From Apodemus sylvaticus (taxonomy: Eukaryota; Chordata; Mammalia; Rodentia; Muridae), in NCBI RefSeq assembly GCF_947179515.1, contig NC_067488.1, positions 31,934,039-31,998,038 of the forward strand: a stretch of 64,000 bases of DNA, read 5' to 3'. The notes under the pieces were generated by a model that did not search any database, was not told where the DNA came from, and saw nothing but the letters and a program-made list of their open reading frames with translations. Shown here piece by piece: positions 23,503-34,989 of the stretch (positions within the stretch are counted from its first letter, which is position 1; the number at the start of each line of letters is the position of its first letter). A program made the translations under genes and the position numbers.

Positions 23503-24219
23503 ATTGTTTTTAATAGCTGAGTAGTACTCCATTATGTAAATGTACCACATTTTCTGTATCCATTCCTCTGTTGAGGGACATCTGGGTTCTTTCCAGCTTC
23601 AGGCTATTATAAATAAGGCTGCTATAAACATAATGGAACATGTGTCCTTATTACATGTTGGAGCATCTTCTGGGTATATGCCCAGGAGTGGTACATCGGG
23701 TTCCTCGGGTAATACTATGTCCAATTTTCTTAGGAGACGCCAAGCTGATTTACAGAGTAATTTTACCAGCTTGCAATCTCACCAGCAATGGAGAAGTGTT
23801 TTTCTTTCTCTGCATCCTTGCCATCATCTGCTGTCTCCTGAGTTTTTGATCTTAACCATTCTGAATGGTGTGAGGTAGAATCTCAAGGTGGTTTTGATTT
23901 GCATTTCCCTGATTGACTAAAAATGTTGAACATTTCTTTAGGTGCTTCTTGGCCATTAGATATTCCTCAGTTTATCAAAGAGAATTCTTTGTTTAGTTCT
24001 ATAGCCCATTTTTTAATAGTATTACTTGTTGCTATGGAGTCCAACTTCTTATGCTCTTTGTATATATTGGATATTAGCCCTCTATCAGATGTAGGGTTGG
24101 TAAAGATCTTTTCCCAATCTGTTGGTTGCCCTTTTGTCCTATTGACAGTGTTCTGTGCCTTACAGAAGTGTTTAACATGTGACTGGCCATTGTCCTTTTC
24201 ACTTAATTTAAGAATATTT

Positions 24220-26800
24220 TCTTTTTAGATTAATTAATTTTACTTTCTATCCTCGTTACAGCTTCTCCTCTCTCCTCACACGTCAGCCCCTTCCTCTCAC
24301 TTCCTGTCGCCCTGTCCTCCCCTTTCTTTTTTCTCAAAGAAGTTGAGGCCAAGATGAATGTCAACCTACCTTGGCATATCAAGTTGCAGTAGGACTAGGC
24401 ACATCTCCTACTGAACCTAGACAATGCAGCCCAGTTAGAGAGAAGGAATCTAAATGCAGGCAACAGTGTCAGAGACAACTCCTGCTCCAGTTGTTAGTGG
24501 CCCTACATTTGTTACATAGATATAGGGGTCTAGATCTATCCCATGCATTCTCTCTTGTTGGTGGTTCATACTTGGTGAGCCCTATGGTTCTGTTGAGTCT
24601 ATATGTTTTCTTGTGGTATTCTTGATCTCTCTGGATCCTTCCTACTAATGTTCTACAATATTCCACCAACCTTTACCTAGTGTTTGGCTGTGGGCCTCTG
24701 CATCCATCAGCAGCTAAATAAAGCCTCTCAGAGAACAGTGACACTTGGATCCTGTCTGCAAGCATAGCAAAGTATTATTAATACTGTTGGAAATTGGCTC
24801 TCTTTCAAATTGGGCCAATGATTACTTGTCTGTTTCCTCAATTTCTGCTCTATCTTAATCTGTACACATCTATATTGTAGGCAGGACAAATTTTGGGTCA
24901 AAGGTTATGTGAGCATTGGTGGTTTGGTGTCCCCATCCCTTCACTGAAAGCCTTGTCAAAGGGTTTCTGGCTGGGTTGGCATCCTTGTTGCTCCACTGGA
25001 AGTCACAAGTTGGCCATTTCAAGTTTTCTATGCCCTGTTGTTTGGAGTTTCAGCAAGGGTCACTTTCTATAGACATCCATAGCCTCCTTAGTGCCAGTGT
25101 CATCCCAGAAATGCAACCCCCAACAATTTCCAATCTTTGAGCCATCTCCGTACCTACACCTGAATCTTACCCCAGTTCTCCTCTCCATACCCTCTTCTAC
25201 CCAATTCCATCTCTCCACCCACCTCCTTCTATTACTATTATATATCCCATTTGAGATTCAAGCATCCTCCTTTAGGTTCTTCCTATTATTTAGCTTCTTT
25301 GTGTCTATGGATTGTAGCATGGTTATCTTGCACTAAAGTACAATAAATGACTAATGTCAGTTTATAAGTGAGTATATATACCATGCATGCCCTTTTGGGT
25401 CTTGGTTACTTAATTCAGGATGATATTTTTTTAGTTCCATTCATTTGCCTGTGAATTTCATGTTATCTTTGCTTTTAATACCTGAGTACTATTCCACTGT
25501 GTTTCTTTATCAACTCCTCTGTTAAGGGACATCTAAGGGTTTTTTTTTTGTTTTGTTTTGTTTTGTTTTGTTTTGTTTTGTTTTGTTTTGTTTTGTTTTT
25601 GGTTTGGTTTGGTTTGGTTTGGTTTGGTTTAGTTTGGTTTGGGGATTTTTGTTTTTGTTTTTTTTTTGTTTTTTTTTTTTGCTTTTTGTGGTTGTTGTTT
25701 TGGTTTTTGTTACATTTCTGGCTGTGAATAAAGCTACTATGAACATACTTGAACAAGTGTCCTCGTGGTATGGTAGAGCATCTTTAGGGTATATGCCAAA
25801 GAGTGGTGTAGTAATGTCTTCAGGTAGAAATATTCACAATTTTCTGAGAAACTGCCAAATTGATTCCCAAAGTGGTTGTATAAGTTTGAAATCCAACTAT
25901 CAGTGGAAGAGTGTTCCCCTCACTTAGCATCCTTACCAGCATGTGCTGTCTTTTGAATTTTTGATATTAGCCATTCTGACTGGTATAAGATAGACTCTCA
26001 GAGACATTTTGATTTGCATTCCCTGATGACTAAGATGTTGAACATTTCTTTAAGTGCCTCTCAGCTGTTAGAGAAACCCGTGTTGAAAATTCTCTGTTTA
26101 ATCTGTACCCCATTTTTAATTGAGTCATTTGGTTTGTTTATGTCTATTTTCTTCAGTTATTTATATATTTTGTATATTAATCATTTGTTAGTCCTTTGTC
26201 TAGGGTTGGTGTAGGGTTGATGAAGATCTTTTCCCATTCTGTAGGCTGATGTTTTGTCCCATTGATGGTATCCTTTGCCTTACAAAAACTATTCAATTTC
26301 ATGAGGTCCCATTTATATTTGATCTTAGTGCCTGAGCTATCAGGAAGGTGTCTCCAAAACCAATGCATTCAAGGTTATTCCCAGTTTTATCTTCTGTTAT
26401 ATATAGTGTATCTGGTTTTATGTTAAGATCTTTGATCCACATGGTTTGAGTTTTATACAGGGTGACAAACAGATCGATTTTCATTCTTTTATATGCAGAC
26501 ATCCTATTAGACCAGCATAATTTGTTGGAGATGCTTCATTTTTTTCCATTGTATGGTTTTGCCTTCTTTGTTAAAACTCAACTTTCCATAAGTGTGTGGA
26601 TAAGAGAATATTGTAGTAGGTTATCATTCATGGAATGGGTCTCAATTTGGACCAGCCATTGGCTAGAAACTCCCTCAATTTTTGTTTCATCTTTATTTCT
26701 GCTCATCTTGTAAGCAGAACAAATTGTGGGTCAAAGGTTTTATGGGTAGGTTGATGTCCCCATCCTTCCATTAAAAGTCTTGTCTTGCTGTTCCATATAC
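24220..26800 (-). mobile_element. Older minus-strand L1 (F), Lx-like
   Basis: The low-coordinate end is T-rich and followed by C-rich sequence (reverse complement of an L1 tail and G-rich tract). 24230-25430 reads as a long Lx-type 3' UTR. 25430-26600 is the reverse complement of the ORF2 C-terminal half (GGGTATATGCCAAAGAGTGG, TTGATTTGCATTCCCTGATG, AAGATCTTTTCCCATTCTGT). A segment near 26650-26790 resembles the 3' UTR segment near 24840-24980 (AGGACAAATTTTGGGTCAAAGG versus AGAACAAATTGTGGGTCAAAGG), so the element has an internal rearrangement or two fragments are joined. No ORF survives. Confidence 0.75.
25540..25690. repeat. (TTTTG)n-(TTTGG)n microsatellite inside L1 F
   Basis: About twelve TTTTG units (25550-25600) pass into about seven TTTGG units (25600-25640) and then T-rich sequence. 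It sits where the antisense L1 reads GGGACATCTAAGG|GTTT, so it grew inside the L1 copy. It creates spurious long ORFs on both strands (Phe/Val/Cys repeats on plus, Lys/Gln/Thr/Asn repeats on minus). Confidence 0.97.
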
Positions 26801-27035
26801 CTTATTGCTAGGAGTCTTAGAGCATTCTCTAATGGCCAAGAAGCACTTGAAGAAATGTTGAACATCCTTAGTCACCAAGGAAATGCAAATCAAAGACTCT
26901 GAGATTTCATCCTAGCAACCCATCAGAATAGTTAAGATCAAAACCTCAAGCAACAAAGCAACAGTTAATGCTGAGAGGATGTGGAGGAATGGGAACATTC
27001 CTCCATTGCTTATTGGAGTACAAATTTGTAGAGTT

Positions 27036-28055
27036 GTGGTTCCATTTTCTGCTTCTTCCCTTGAGGTTTCTAGGTACTACTGTTCACTAAGCAGGGAAGG
27101 ATAAAATGAAATACAGAATGGGTGGGTCAGCAAGATTCTGGTCAGTCAGAGTGGTTGAGGCTTCTCTGGGGATTTTACTGTTAAAGCTCTTTTAGACAAT
27201 ATTCAATGAAACAGCATATGTGCATACACTTTAAACAGAGGGGTTGGGAGTTGACCAAGGCCTATATATGAGCTTTGCAGAAAAGAATGTTCAGTGTGGA
27301 TGTAAAATCATTGAGTAGAATTTAAAGTACTGTTGTTCCTCCTGTGGGGCTTTAAAACTCTTCATCTCCTTGGGTCCTTTCTCTAGCTGCTCCATTGAGG
27401 ACCCTTTGCTCAGTTCAATGGTTGGCTGACAGCACCCACCTCTGTATTTGTCAGGCAATGGCAGGGCCTCTCTGGAACCAACCAAAACCCCCAGAGCTCC
27501 CAGGGACTTAACCCCCAACCAAAGAGTACACATGGAGGGAACCATGGCTCCAGCCACATAGGTAGCAGAGGATGGTCTGGTCAGACATCAATGAGAGGCC
27601 GTTGGACCTGTGAAGGGTCATTGCCCCCAGAGTAGGGGAATGCCAAGTCAGGGAAAGAAGGGAAGGGGTAGTAAGCAAGGGGAGGGGGAATGGGATAGGG
27701 GATTTTCAAAGGGGAAACTGAGGAAAGAGGATAGCATTTGAAATGTAAATAAAGAAAATATCTAATAAAAATAAAAGAATTTAAAGTACTGTAAATGCCT
27801 TATTTGTATGGAGATGCATTCCAGAAATCCCAGGTACTTACTAGGGTAGTTCTTATCAGGAATGAGGAAATTGAACTTATAGGATTGCTAAGGGCTATGT
27901 TACCTTCCTTGGGTAGAGAGTACGTGGGGATCAGGCTCCTCAAATAAGGTCAGAGAAGAGGAAGCCCTGCTGGTAAAGGGCGTCCTCCATTTTGCATCAA
28001 CCTCTTTGGAGCTATCTAGGCATAGTAGACTTTGACCTTAAAGTTTCCCTACATA
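27036..28055. mobile_element. About 1-kb insert in L1 G, possible solo LTR
   Basis: This non-L1 sequence splits an otherwise continuous L1. Without the inverted L1 nested inside it (27317-27775) it is about 560 bp, an LTR-like length, and its ends read TGTAGAG...CCCTACA, the inverted TG/CA ends expected of an LTR. A CCTATATATGAGC TATA-like box lies at about 27262. I cannot name the family, and I could not establish clean target duplications, so LTR origin is an inference. Confidence 0.45.
27334..27775 (+). mobile_element. 5'-inverted (twin-primed) short L1
   Basis: 27334-about 27479 is L1 3' UTR in reverse orientation (GTTCCTCCTGTGGGGCTTT ... CTGTATTTGTCAGGCAATGG). 27480-27775 is the adjoining 3' UTR part in forward orientation, ending AAATGTAAATAAAGAAAATATCTAATAAAAATAAA. 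Perfect 17-bp TSDs AGAATTTAAAGTACTGT flank it (27317-27333 and 27776-27792). Inversion of the 5' segment inside one TSD pair is the signature of twin priming during target-primed reverse transcription. Confidence 0.93.
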
Positions 28056-28744
28056 CAACCTCTTTGCAAATCAATTTGGAGGTTTCTCAGAAAATTGAGA
28101 ATACCTCAGGGACCCAGTCTTACCACTCAGGGGCATATAACCAAAATATGATCCACCATACTACAAGGACACTTGCTCGACTCTGTTCATAGAAGTTTTA
28201 TTCATCATAGCCAGAAAAAACTTAGATGTTCCTCAATGGAAGCATGAATAATGATAATATGGTATATTTACACAAGGAATATTACTTAGCTATTAAAAAC
28301 AAAGATATAGCGAAATTTGTAGACAAATGAATGTAACTAAAAAAAAAAAATTATCCTGAGTGAGATAACCCAGACCCAGAAAGACATGCGTAGTATGGAC
28401 TCATTTATAACTGAATATCAGCCATAAAGTACAAGATAACTATACTACAATCTACAGACCCAAAGATGCAAAGTAACAAGGAGAACCTAAGGAAGGAGGC
28501 TTTAATCTCACTTGGAAAGGGAAATAAAATGAACATAGGGTGTGGAAAAAGGAAGAGATGGAGGTAGGAGAAGGGTTGGGGAGGAAAAAAAGGAGGCATC
28601 AAGTCTGGGAAGGATAGAGGGAGAAAGAACTGAGAAAGAGAACTGGGACTGGTGGGGAAGGTAGAATTTTGGGACAAACTAGAAACCTAGGACAAGGGAA
28701 ACTCCCATGAATCTAGAAGGGTTCCTATCTATAAGGTATTGATG

Positions 28745-30185
28745 AGGGATATTTAACAAGAACACTTTCAAACAAGCGTTGCAAATAAGAAGTAACAGTT
28801 TCACATCAAGCAAAATCTCAGAATTACATGGTAAATGAGTTTAAGGTAATTCATGAAAATAACAGCCAAGTTTCATGTTGAGCACTACCTACAAGCCCAT
28901 TGTCAGCAAAATCAAGCCCAGTGTAGCTGAAGGGATTAATTGGGACAGGTTCACTCCTGGAGGATTAATTTAACTCCCAACAGATTGTGGCAGCCACCTT
29001 TCATTTCCACAGAAAGACTCCATCAGCAAGCAGATTTCAATTAGTGAAGTGTGGCTCTATTGACTTATTAGAGACAGAAGGAGACACAGCAGACAGATAA
29101 CACATTGGATTACATCAGCATTAATCTTATGTCCATGACATCAGAAAAAAAATTCAAATGCATTAGCTCTCTCCCTCAGGAATAAAACAAAGGATTTTTT
29201 TTTTTACCTCCTATTACAATGAGTTTAATCTTCATACAGGGTGATAGATTGATTTATAAATTGAGAGTGGGATTAAGACCCCCTTGTCACTGAAGAGGTA
29301 TGAAATTCCAGGGGAGCCTTTGACTAGATTCCTGTGTATTAGAGACCTCCCATTCAGATGTCAGTTCTGATCTTCCTTTAAAAAGAAAGCTCAGGTAAAT
29401 TATTGAGATGCTCATCCAGCAAACAACAATAAAAAAGACTGACCACTTGGTTTTGTGGACTAGGTGAAAAGAAGCGCGTGCTAATAGTCTATGGCACTGA
29501 TAGGAGGATGAAGACAGGAGATATTAGAAGGGACCCTCTTCTCTCATCTAAGTAATTCTGCTTCTATTTTCTCATTCCTATTTTCCTGGTTATGGTATAG
29601 TTTGCCTTCCTTGTCATGTTCCACCTTGTCATATCCACCTTTGTATGACTGAAGCAAAACCTCATACAGTTCTGCAGAGAGAACATTCTAGGACACATGC
29701 CCCACATCCAAGATGTTAGACTGGATCTTAATGTCATCCCATGCCCTCAAGATCATCATCTAGATCCTAGCCCTCTAGTTCCCAGATAAAAAATAGAAGT
29801 TCAAAGGCCATGGGAAAAAACAAACATATAGTTAAACAGCAAATCTATGAAGTACCCAGGAAGACTATGATGGACAGGAAGAAGCCCAGAGCTGAAATGG
29901 ACCAGAGCAAGATACAGGCCCTGAAGACTCACCCTTATTGTCCTAATTTCTTTAATTTGACATCAGCGTCTATTTTTCACAATTTCCCAATAATCCTATA
30001 GTACTGAGTCCATCAATAAATGGAGCTATTCACTAGCTCACATCGTTCATCATCTAACCATCTCTAGAAATACTCCCATAGACTCACCCAAAGATATATA
30101 CAAGTAATATCCTAGGTCTTTCTGAACCAATAAAATTTACAATTAAATATAATTTATCTACATAGTTCTAGTAAAAGAAAAGCAT
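28745..30185. other. Unique intergenic stretch, possible conserved element
   Basis: I recognise no repeat family. A segment at about 28860-29140 has balanced composition and repeated homeodomain-like cores (GGATTAATT at 28932 and 28962, CAATTAG at 29039). It looks less repeat-like than its surroundings. No coding potential is apparent. Confidence 0.4.
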
Positions 30186-30418
30186 GTGTGTTGGAGAGAT
30201 GCATCAGTGATTAAGAGTGCAGATTGTCTTACAGAGGACATGGGGTTGATGTCTCCATGCAGATGTCCCAGCATCTGCATGGTGGCTCACAAATGTCTGA
30301 ATTCTAGTTGCTGGGGATCTCATGCCTTCCCCTGGCCTTCACAGCCATTGTATGTACATGATATATAAATATTTATGCAGACAAAACACCTATATGAGTA
30401 AAAATTTTTAAATAAAAA
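30186..30418 (+). mobile_element. B3/B2-family SINE, plus strand, old
   Basis: It starts with a tRNA-like head (TTGGAGAGATGCATCAGTGATTAAGAGTGCAGA), continues through GCATGGTGGCTCACAAATGTCTG and TTCTAGTTGCTGGGGATCTCATGCC, and ends in an A-rich tail (TTTTTAAATAAAAAATAAC). The 60-codon ORF over it is not a gene. Confidence 0.85.
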
Positions 30419-30648
30419 ATAACATGGTACGTTGACTATTTTAAAAACATCACAATCCCTTGACAATCTTGGGGGAAGGAGCTCTTAAGGGAGAGCATAC
30501 GGGAAGCTCTGGTAGAAAGGGATAAACCAAACAGTGAATCAGGATGAGTCAAACTGGTGTTGTGGAGAAGAAGGGAAGGTAGAAGAATAAAGAGATCTGA
30601 AGTTCCTTGGGAAAAGACATATCAAGACCTACAGCAGTAGAAGCTTCT

Positions 30649-30651
<3 letters not shown>

Positions 30652-30715
<64 letters not shown>

Positions 30716-30737
30716 GCTTTCTCTCTCTCTTTCTCTC
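30652..30737. repeat. (CT)n microsatellite
   Basis: About 31 uninterrupted CT units from 30652, then interrupted CT/T-rich sequence. The strand asymmetry is complete (pyrimidine only). Confidence 0.98.
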
Positions 30738-31079
30738 CCCTAAAAAAGATATAAATCAATTTATGCTGTAATAGGGCTACAATGCCTCACTAGACACCAA
30801 AACTTAACAAATAAAAAATACAGTAAAAGAAATTGGTTACTGTTTTTTGAATTGTTGGCCAGACAGGTACCATTAGACCTCAGACATTGTAGATTATTGC
30901 AATTGATTGCAATCCAGAACTCAATAGTTGCTGATAACTCCACATACATGAATCATATTAAATAATTCAATCAAGCTTGTTTGAACCTGGTACTTTTATC
31001 ACTATTGCTTAGCTTTCATGGTCCTAGCAGATTATAGTTAATAAGAGTGCAGTTAGCAGATGCCTTGATAGGAATAAAG

Positions 31080-31300
31080 GTTACATACATACAAATAACA
31101 TTAAACAAACTTCAGGTTATATTTAGAGATACATATGTATACATATATATGTGCACATTCAATAACAATTATTGAAGAAGCAGGTCATCAATTTGAAAAA
31201 TAAAAATGAAGGATGTATGAGAAGGTCTCTAGGGAGGCAAAAAGAAAGGAGAACATATTTAACTATATTTTACTCTCAAAAATTAAAAAAAAAATTGAAA
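31080..31300 (+). repeat. Old rodent repeat tail (copy 1)
   Basis: TACATACAAATAACATTAAACAAACTTCAGGTTATATTT, an AT/GT microsatellite core, CAATAACAATTATTGAAGAAGCAGGTCATCAATTTGAAAA, a purine-rich part and an A-rich end resemble the repeat tails at 39316-40165 and 35690-35940. This is probably the 3' end of an old rodent L1 (Lx class), and the family name is uncertain. Confidence 0.5.
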
Positions 31301-31639
31301 ATGTTTACAGATCAGAAACTGCACTAAAGATAAAGAAAGAAAAAGTATAGAAGAGATTAATACTCACAATTAAAAGACTTTTTCTCATTATTTTAAAAGC
31401 ATAACTGTGTAAAGAAAGTAACTACAAGTTTGGGGTGATTCCAGCTTGTGCTTATGTGATATAATGGGATCAAAGTCAGAGAAATAGAGGAAATAACTAG
31501 GAATGCTCTATTTAGATGGTACCTACTTTCCCTGAGATATATTATTTAAAAGTAGACATACATATCATAAATATGTTTTGCAAACTTTGGAGATCATCTT
31601 GAATTATTTTCAAAAGGGGAATAATAAACAATATTCAAG

Positions 31640-31925
31640 GTTTTATTAAAGCCAGTAGTCTATGTAATCATACAAATGACTATTCAGCTATGAAAGGTAA
31701 AACTTTACATAACTATAAAAATGTGTATCCAACTCTTAAGTGCAAGTTACTAAGTTACAAGAATCCTTAAAGGACTATATTCTATATGACTTCATTGTAC
31801 AGCGTTTTCAGAAAAGCAAACTATAAACGCCAACCAAAAGGACAGCTGTTGCCAGAAGCAGACTGGGTAGGAAAAGCTCAAGAACTTTGGTAGAAATGTG
31901 ACTCTACTCCTTATGCCATTAGTTA
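31640..31925 (+). mobile_element. Ancient L1M-like 3' fragment
   Basis: TGACTATTCAGCTATGAAAGG, ACATAACTATAAAAATGTGTATCC, GGACTATATTCTATATGACTTCATT and CAGAAAAGCAAACTAT resemble the ORF2-to-3' UTR boundary of L1M elements that predate rodents. It is highly diverged. Confidence 0.5.
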
Positions 31926-31929
31926 TGAA

Positions 31930-33720
31930 GACATAAACTCCTTGTATCTTACAAAATCCACAGAACCTTAAGAACTTCATAACACAGAGTGGGTATCTTC
32001 ATATGCAATATTTAATAATTTAGGATGCTGGAACAGACTGTAGCAAATACAGATATGAGAAAAGGTTCTTCATTAAATACATGCAAATTTTTAGATAAAC
32101 TCATAAAATTAATTGTAAACAAATGACTCACACATCACTTCCCACTCTACTTGGCAACTTTGTTCCCTACAGGGACATGGGTTGGCAATTCTGCTGGTAC
32201 TAGCCATATATGCTCAAAGGAACAAGGAAATAACATGATCTCAGAGGAAGGGATTGTCTTATTATTAGCCTACAAGATATCAGGAAAACAAGGGAAGGAG
32301 ATGAGAACCAGCCATAGTGACACACTGTGAAGAACTATTTTATTAAAAAAGCATAAAGATAAGATCTACAATAAAATCTTATATATAGTATGTTGTATTT
32401 CCATTTCTTAATATTGAAGATATCAAGTGTTATTTTTAAACACGTGTATAACAAGTATTTTTAAGGCATACATTTGAAGACTGTACAAAACACGCATGGC
32501 ATCTTGTCTCTGATAAAGGATAAAATAAAAAAAAAAAGGAAATAGAGATTCTAAATAGAATTTCAATTGTTCGTGTTTTCTTTTAAATCTGAAGCCTGTG
32601 TAAAATTGTTAGTATTTGTTATAATGAGGCAAGATTATCAAAATGATTTTTATATTACACTATTTCTTTTCTATATATTTAAATTTTCTATAATTAAAAG
32701 GAAATTATTTCAGTAATTACATTGATGGGGTATGTATCTATGGGAGTGCATACAGATATATATATGGGTATATATGTAAGAATGTTTAGTATTAATTGAG
32801 TAGATGGGTATCAGAACTGGCTCTGCAACAGTATTAACCTAGCCACAGAAGTTAAAAGTAAGTAGAAATGGAGGGTGTGTCCTGTATATCTGGTTCATGC
32901 AACTTAATAGAATGAAATTCATCTATGGAGAGAGGCGGTAAAGTCAGTTTGAAGTGAAAGGAGCTATGGACAAGGCTCATTTCAAATGCCCAATAAGTTT
33001 GGCTGCTTTGTAAAGATAGGCTCTGGATACTGCCACAAGGGCATCCTACTTCTAAAAGCACACTTTCCTTTTTTTTTTTTTTTTTTTTTTTTTGAATGCA
33101 GGCATTTAGAGCACACCAGGTCCTACCTCAAATCCAGTGAGCAGGTAGGCAAGGAAAGGGAACCCATTATCACATTGCCCAATTACAGATATTATGAGAC
33201 AAAGGATTCCAAGTGAATCCTCTCCTGCACTTTTACAATACACTGGAGAAAAGAGCTCTTACAACTTTAGCCGTGGAGCATAGCTCCCCTTTAAAAGAAA
33301 TCAATAGATTCTCTGGAGAGAAGCAGGAAATGACTTCCTTTTAGAATTTCATGACTGGCTTTGCTTCTACACAGCAGTCTATAAAATCATAGCAAGAAAC
33401 GAGCTTGTGGCAAAAAGAAAAAACATCATCAGTTGGCACCAACACCCTACATGAAGAGCTTGGGACATTGGCTATTAATTGTTAGATGTCCTTTTAAACC
33501 CAGCGCAGGTCTCTAAATTCCTAGTGACTTCTAAACCTGTTTTTGGCCCCACCTTACTTAGATGGCATGCAGAAGTTATATCACATTTACCATGAAAACT
33601 TGTTATAGTTTAGTTTTGTGTCCCTTTTTATGAATCATGAGGCCACTTTAGAACAGGAAGCAAAGGTGAAAGTGAACAAATTGAGAATCCTCTTGGAATC
33701 AGTAAACTAAAAGGAACAGA
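31930..33720. other. Intergenic sequence, nothing recognised
   Basis: AT-rich and unassigned. A T tract of 25 bases lies at about 33067-33091 with no SINE or L1 attached that I can recognise. The 76-codon ORF spanning the tract is an artefact. Confidence 0.45.
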
Positions 33721-33721
33721 A

Positions 33722-34036
33722 AATTGAACAGAGCTAGGCAAATATCTCAGCCGCTAAAGAATTTGTAGCATATCCTCATTGATCAGAATTTGACCCACAG
33801 AACCTGCATGCAAAAATCAAATAGGCTGGGCATGGTGACGGGCACAAGCAATGCCAACACTAGAGAGGCAGTCAGGTAGATCCTTGGACAATTCAAAACT
33901 ACAAGCCTCAGGCCACTGGAAGACCCTGTCATAAAATCAAAGTGAGTATGTCCTGAGAAACAACATCCAAGGCTTGCCTCTGGCCTCTGCATGCATACCC
34001 ATACTTACTAAAACACACACACACACACACACACAC
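33722..34036 (+). mobile_element. B4-like (ID/B1 composite) SINE with (CA)n tail
   Basis: It has a tRNA-like head (CAGAGCTAGGCAAATATCTCAGCCGCTAAAG), an embedded B1-like middle (AGGCTGGGCATGGTGACGGGCACAAGCAAT ... GAGGCAGTCAGGTAGATCC) and a CTGGCCTCTGCATGCATACCCATAC end leading into a (CA)n run at 34012-34036. This order is typical of B4 or related composite SINEs. It is old and diverged. Confidence 0.7.
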
Positions 34037-34109
34037 TGTGTGGGATACATACACATGCGAAACACATAAAACACTCAAGTACCAACACATAAAAATAAAA
34101 CTGTACTAA

Positions 34110-34666
34110 AAAGGAGGTGTGTCACTTTAGTCTTAACAATTTCACACAAGGAGCAAAATGGAAACATAGGCAGAAAAGAATCTCTCTCTCTCTCTCCTTG
34201 TCTCTTTCCCTTCTCCCCCTTCTCTCCCTTTCCCCACAGTCTCTCTCCCTCCTTCTCAGTCTCTCTTTCCCTATCCCTGTCACAACATTTCTTTCCACTT
34301 CCTGTTACATTCTAACCAAATGAAGGTAGAAAACACAGCTGCATCTTAGGGCTCAGCACTATTTAGTGTTAGTCAAGTCAGCTGCAGAAAACCGACTAGT
34401 TCATTATAAAGTTCTATTGGCAAAGATTTGTCTCTTTATCAGGGTATCTAATACTTGTAGTCACTCTTCAATATGGCCACAATAATTGATTAACTTAAAA
34501 AAACTGTATTTCAAAAGTTTCAAGTAAGCTCACATATTTTCAATCTATAACTTGTAATTCAAACATAAAACATTTTATCTGTTGAAAGTTTAACCCAACC
34601 CATTAAATAATTTTTTAAAGGATATTTTTGAAATGGCCAGAAGTTGTCAATTTGGCCATATGTTTG

Positions 34667-34713
<47 letters not shown>

Positions 34714-34985
34714 ACTTGTTACCTGTGATATTCATTGTCACAAGCCAGTGAATTTTGTTAATTACTTCATTAAATAATCAATAACTATTTGAAAATGTAC
34801 TGTGTTCTATGATAGTCTATTTAATTATAGCATACTATGATTATTAGAAAGATTGTTTTTACCTTAAATGTCTGAGGTTGGATCCCACAAAATACCCCCC
34901 TTCACTGTTAACATGTCTATTGTTATTTTCATTGTCCAAGTTTTGTTTATGCAGCTATTTGTAGAAAAGCCTATTTCATAGCAAA
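34110..34985. other. Intergenic sequence with two microsatellites
   Basis: A pyrimidine-rich CT tract lies at about 34180-34300 and a (TG)n run at 34669-34712. The rest is unassigned. Confidence 0.6.
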
Positions 34986-34989
34986 TTTC

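Larger units (their letters stand above)
16562..24170 (-). mobile_element. Minus-strand L1 3' half (E), split by element B
   Basis: The two parts are 16562-17434 and 23486-about 24170. The first is the reverse complement of an L1 3' end: T-rich start, CTTTATTTACATTTTAAATG, a long C tract (16663-16679), then 3' UTR and the last ORF2 codons. The second continues the ORF2 C-terminal region without a gap (AGTACTCCATTATGTAAATG, GGGTATATGCCCAGGAGTGG, TCCTTGCCATCATCTGCTGT). The interruption is precisely the full-length L1 B with TSDs. The 5' end is truncated within ORF2 near 24170. Confidence 0.88.
26815..28740 (+). mobile_element. Plus-strand Lx-like L1 3' part (G), split by about 1-kb insert
   Basis: 26815-27035 is ORF2 C-terminal sequence (GGAAATGCAAATCAAAGACT ... 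TGGAGTACAAATTTGTA). The continuation, CAACCTCTTTGCAAATCAATTTGGAGG, appears only at 28056. From there it runs through the last ORF2 codons to an Lx-type 3' UTR (28360-28740) with G/A-rich purine sequence. It sits head to head with L1 F. No ORF is preserved. Confidence 0.78.

Noticed and set aside
25475..25927. 124-codon plus-strand and 93-codon minus-strand ORFs of low complexity
   Set aside because: They are translations of the TTTTG/TTTGG microsatellite (Phe/Val/Cys or Lys/Gln/Asn runs).
33067..33091. Poly(T) tract as the tail of a minus-strand SINE or retrocopy
   Set aside because: No SINE body or polyadenylation signal can be recognised on the high-coordinate side, so it is treated as a plain T tract.
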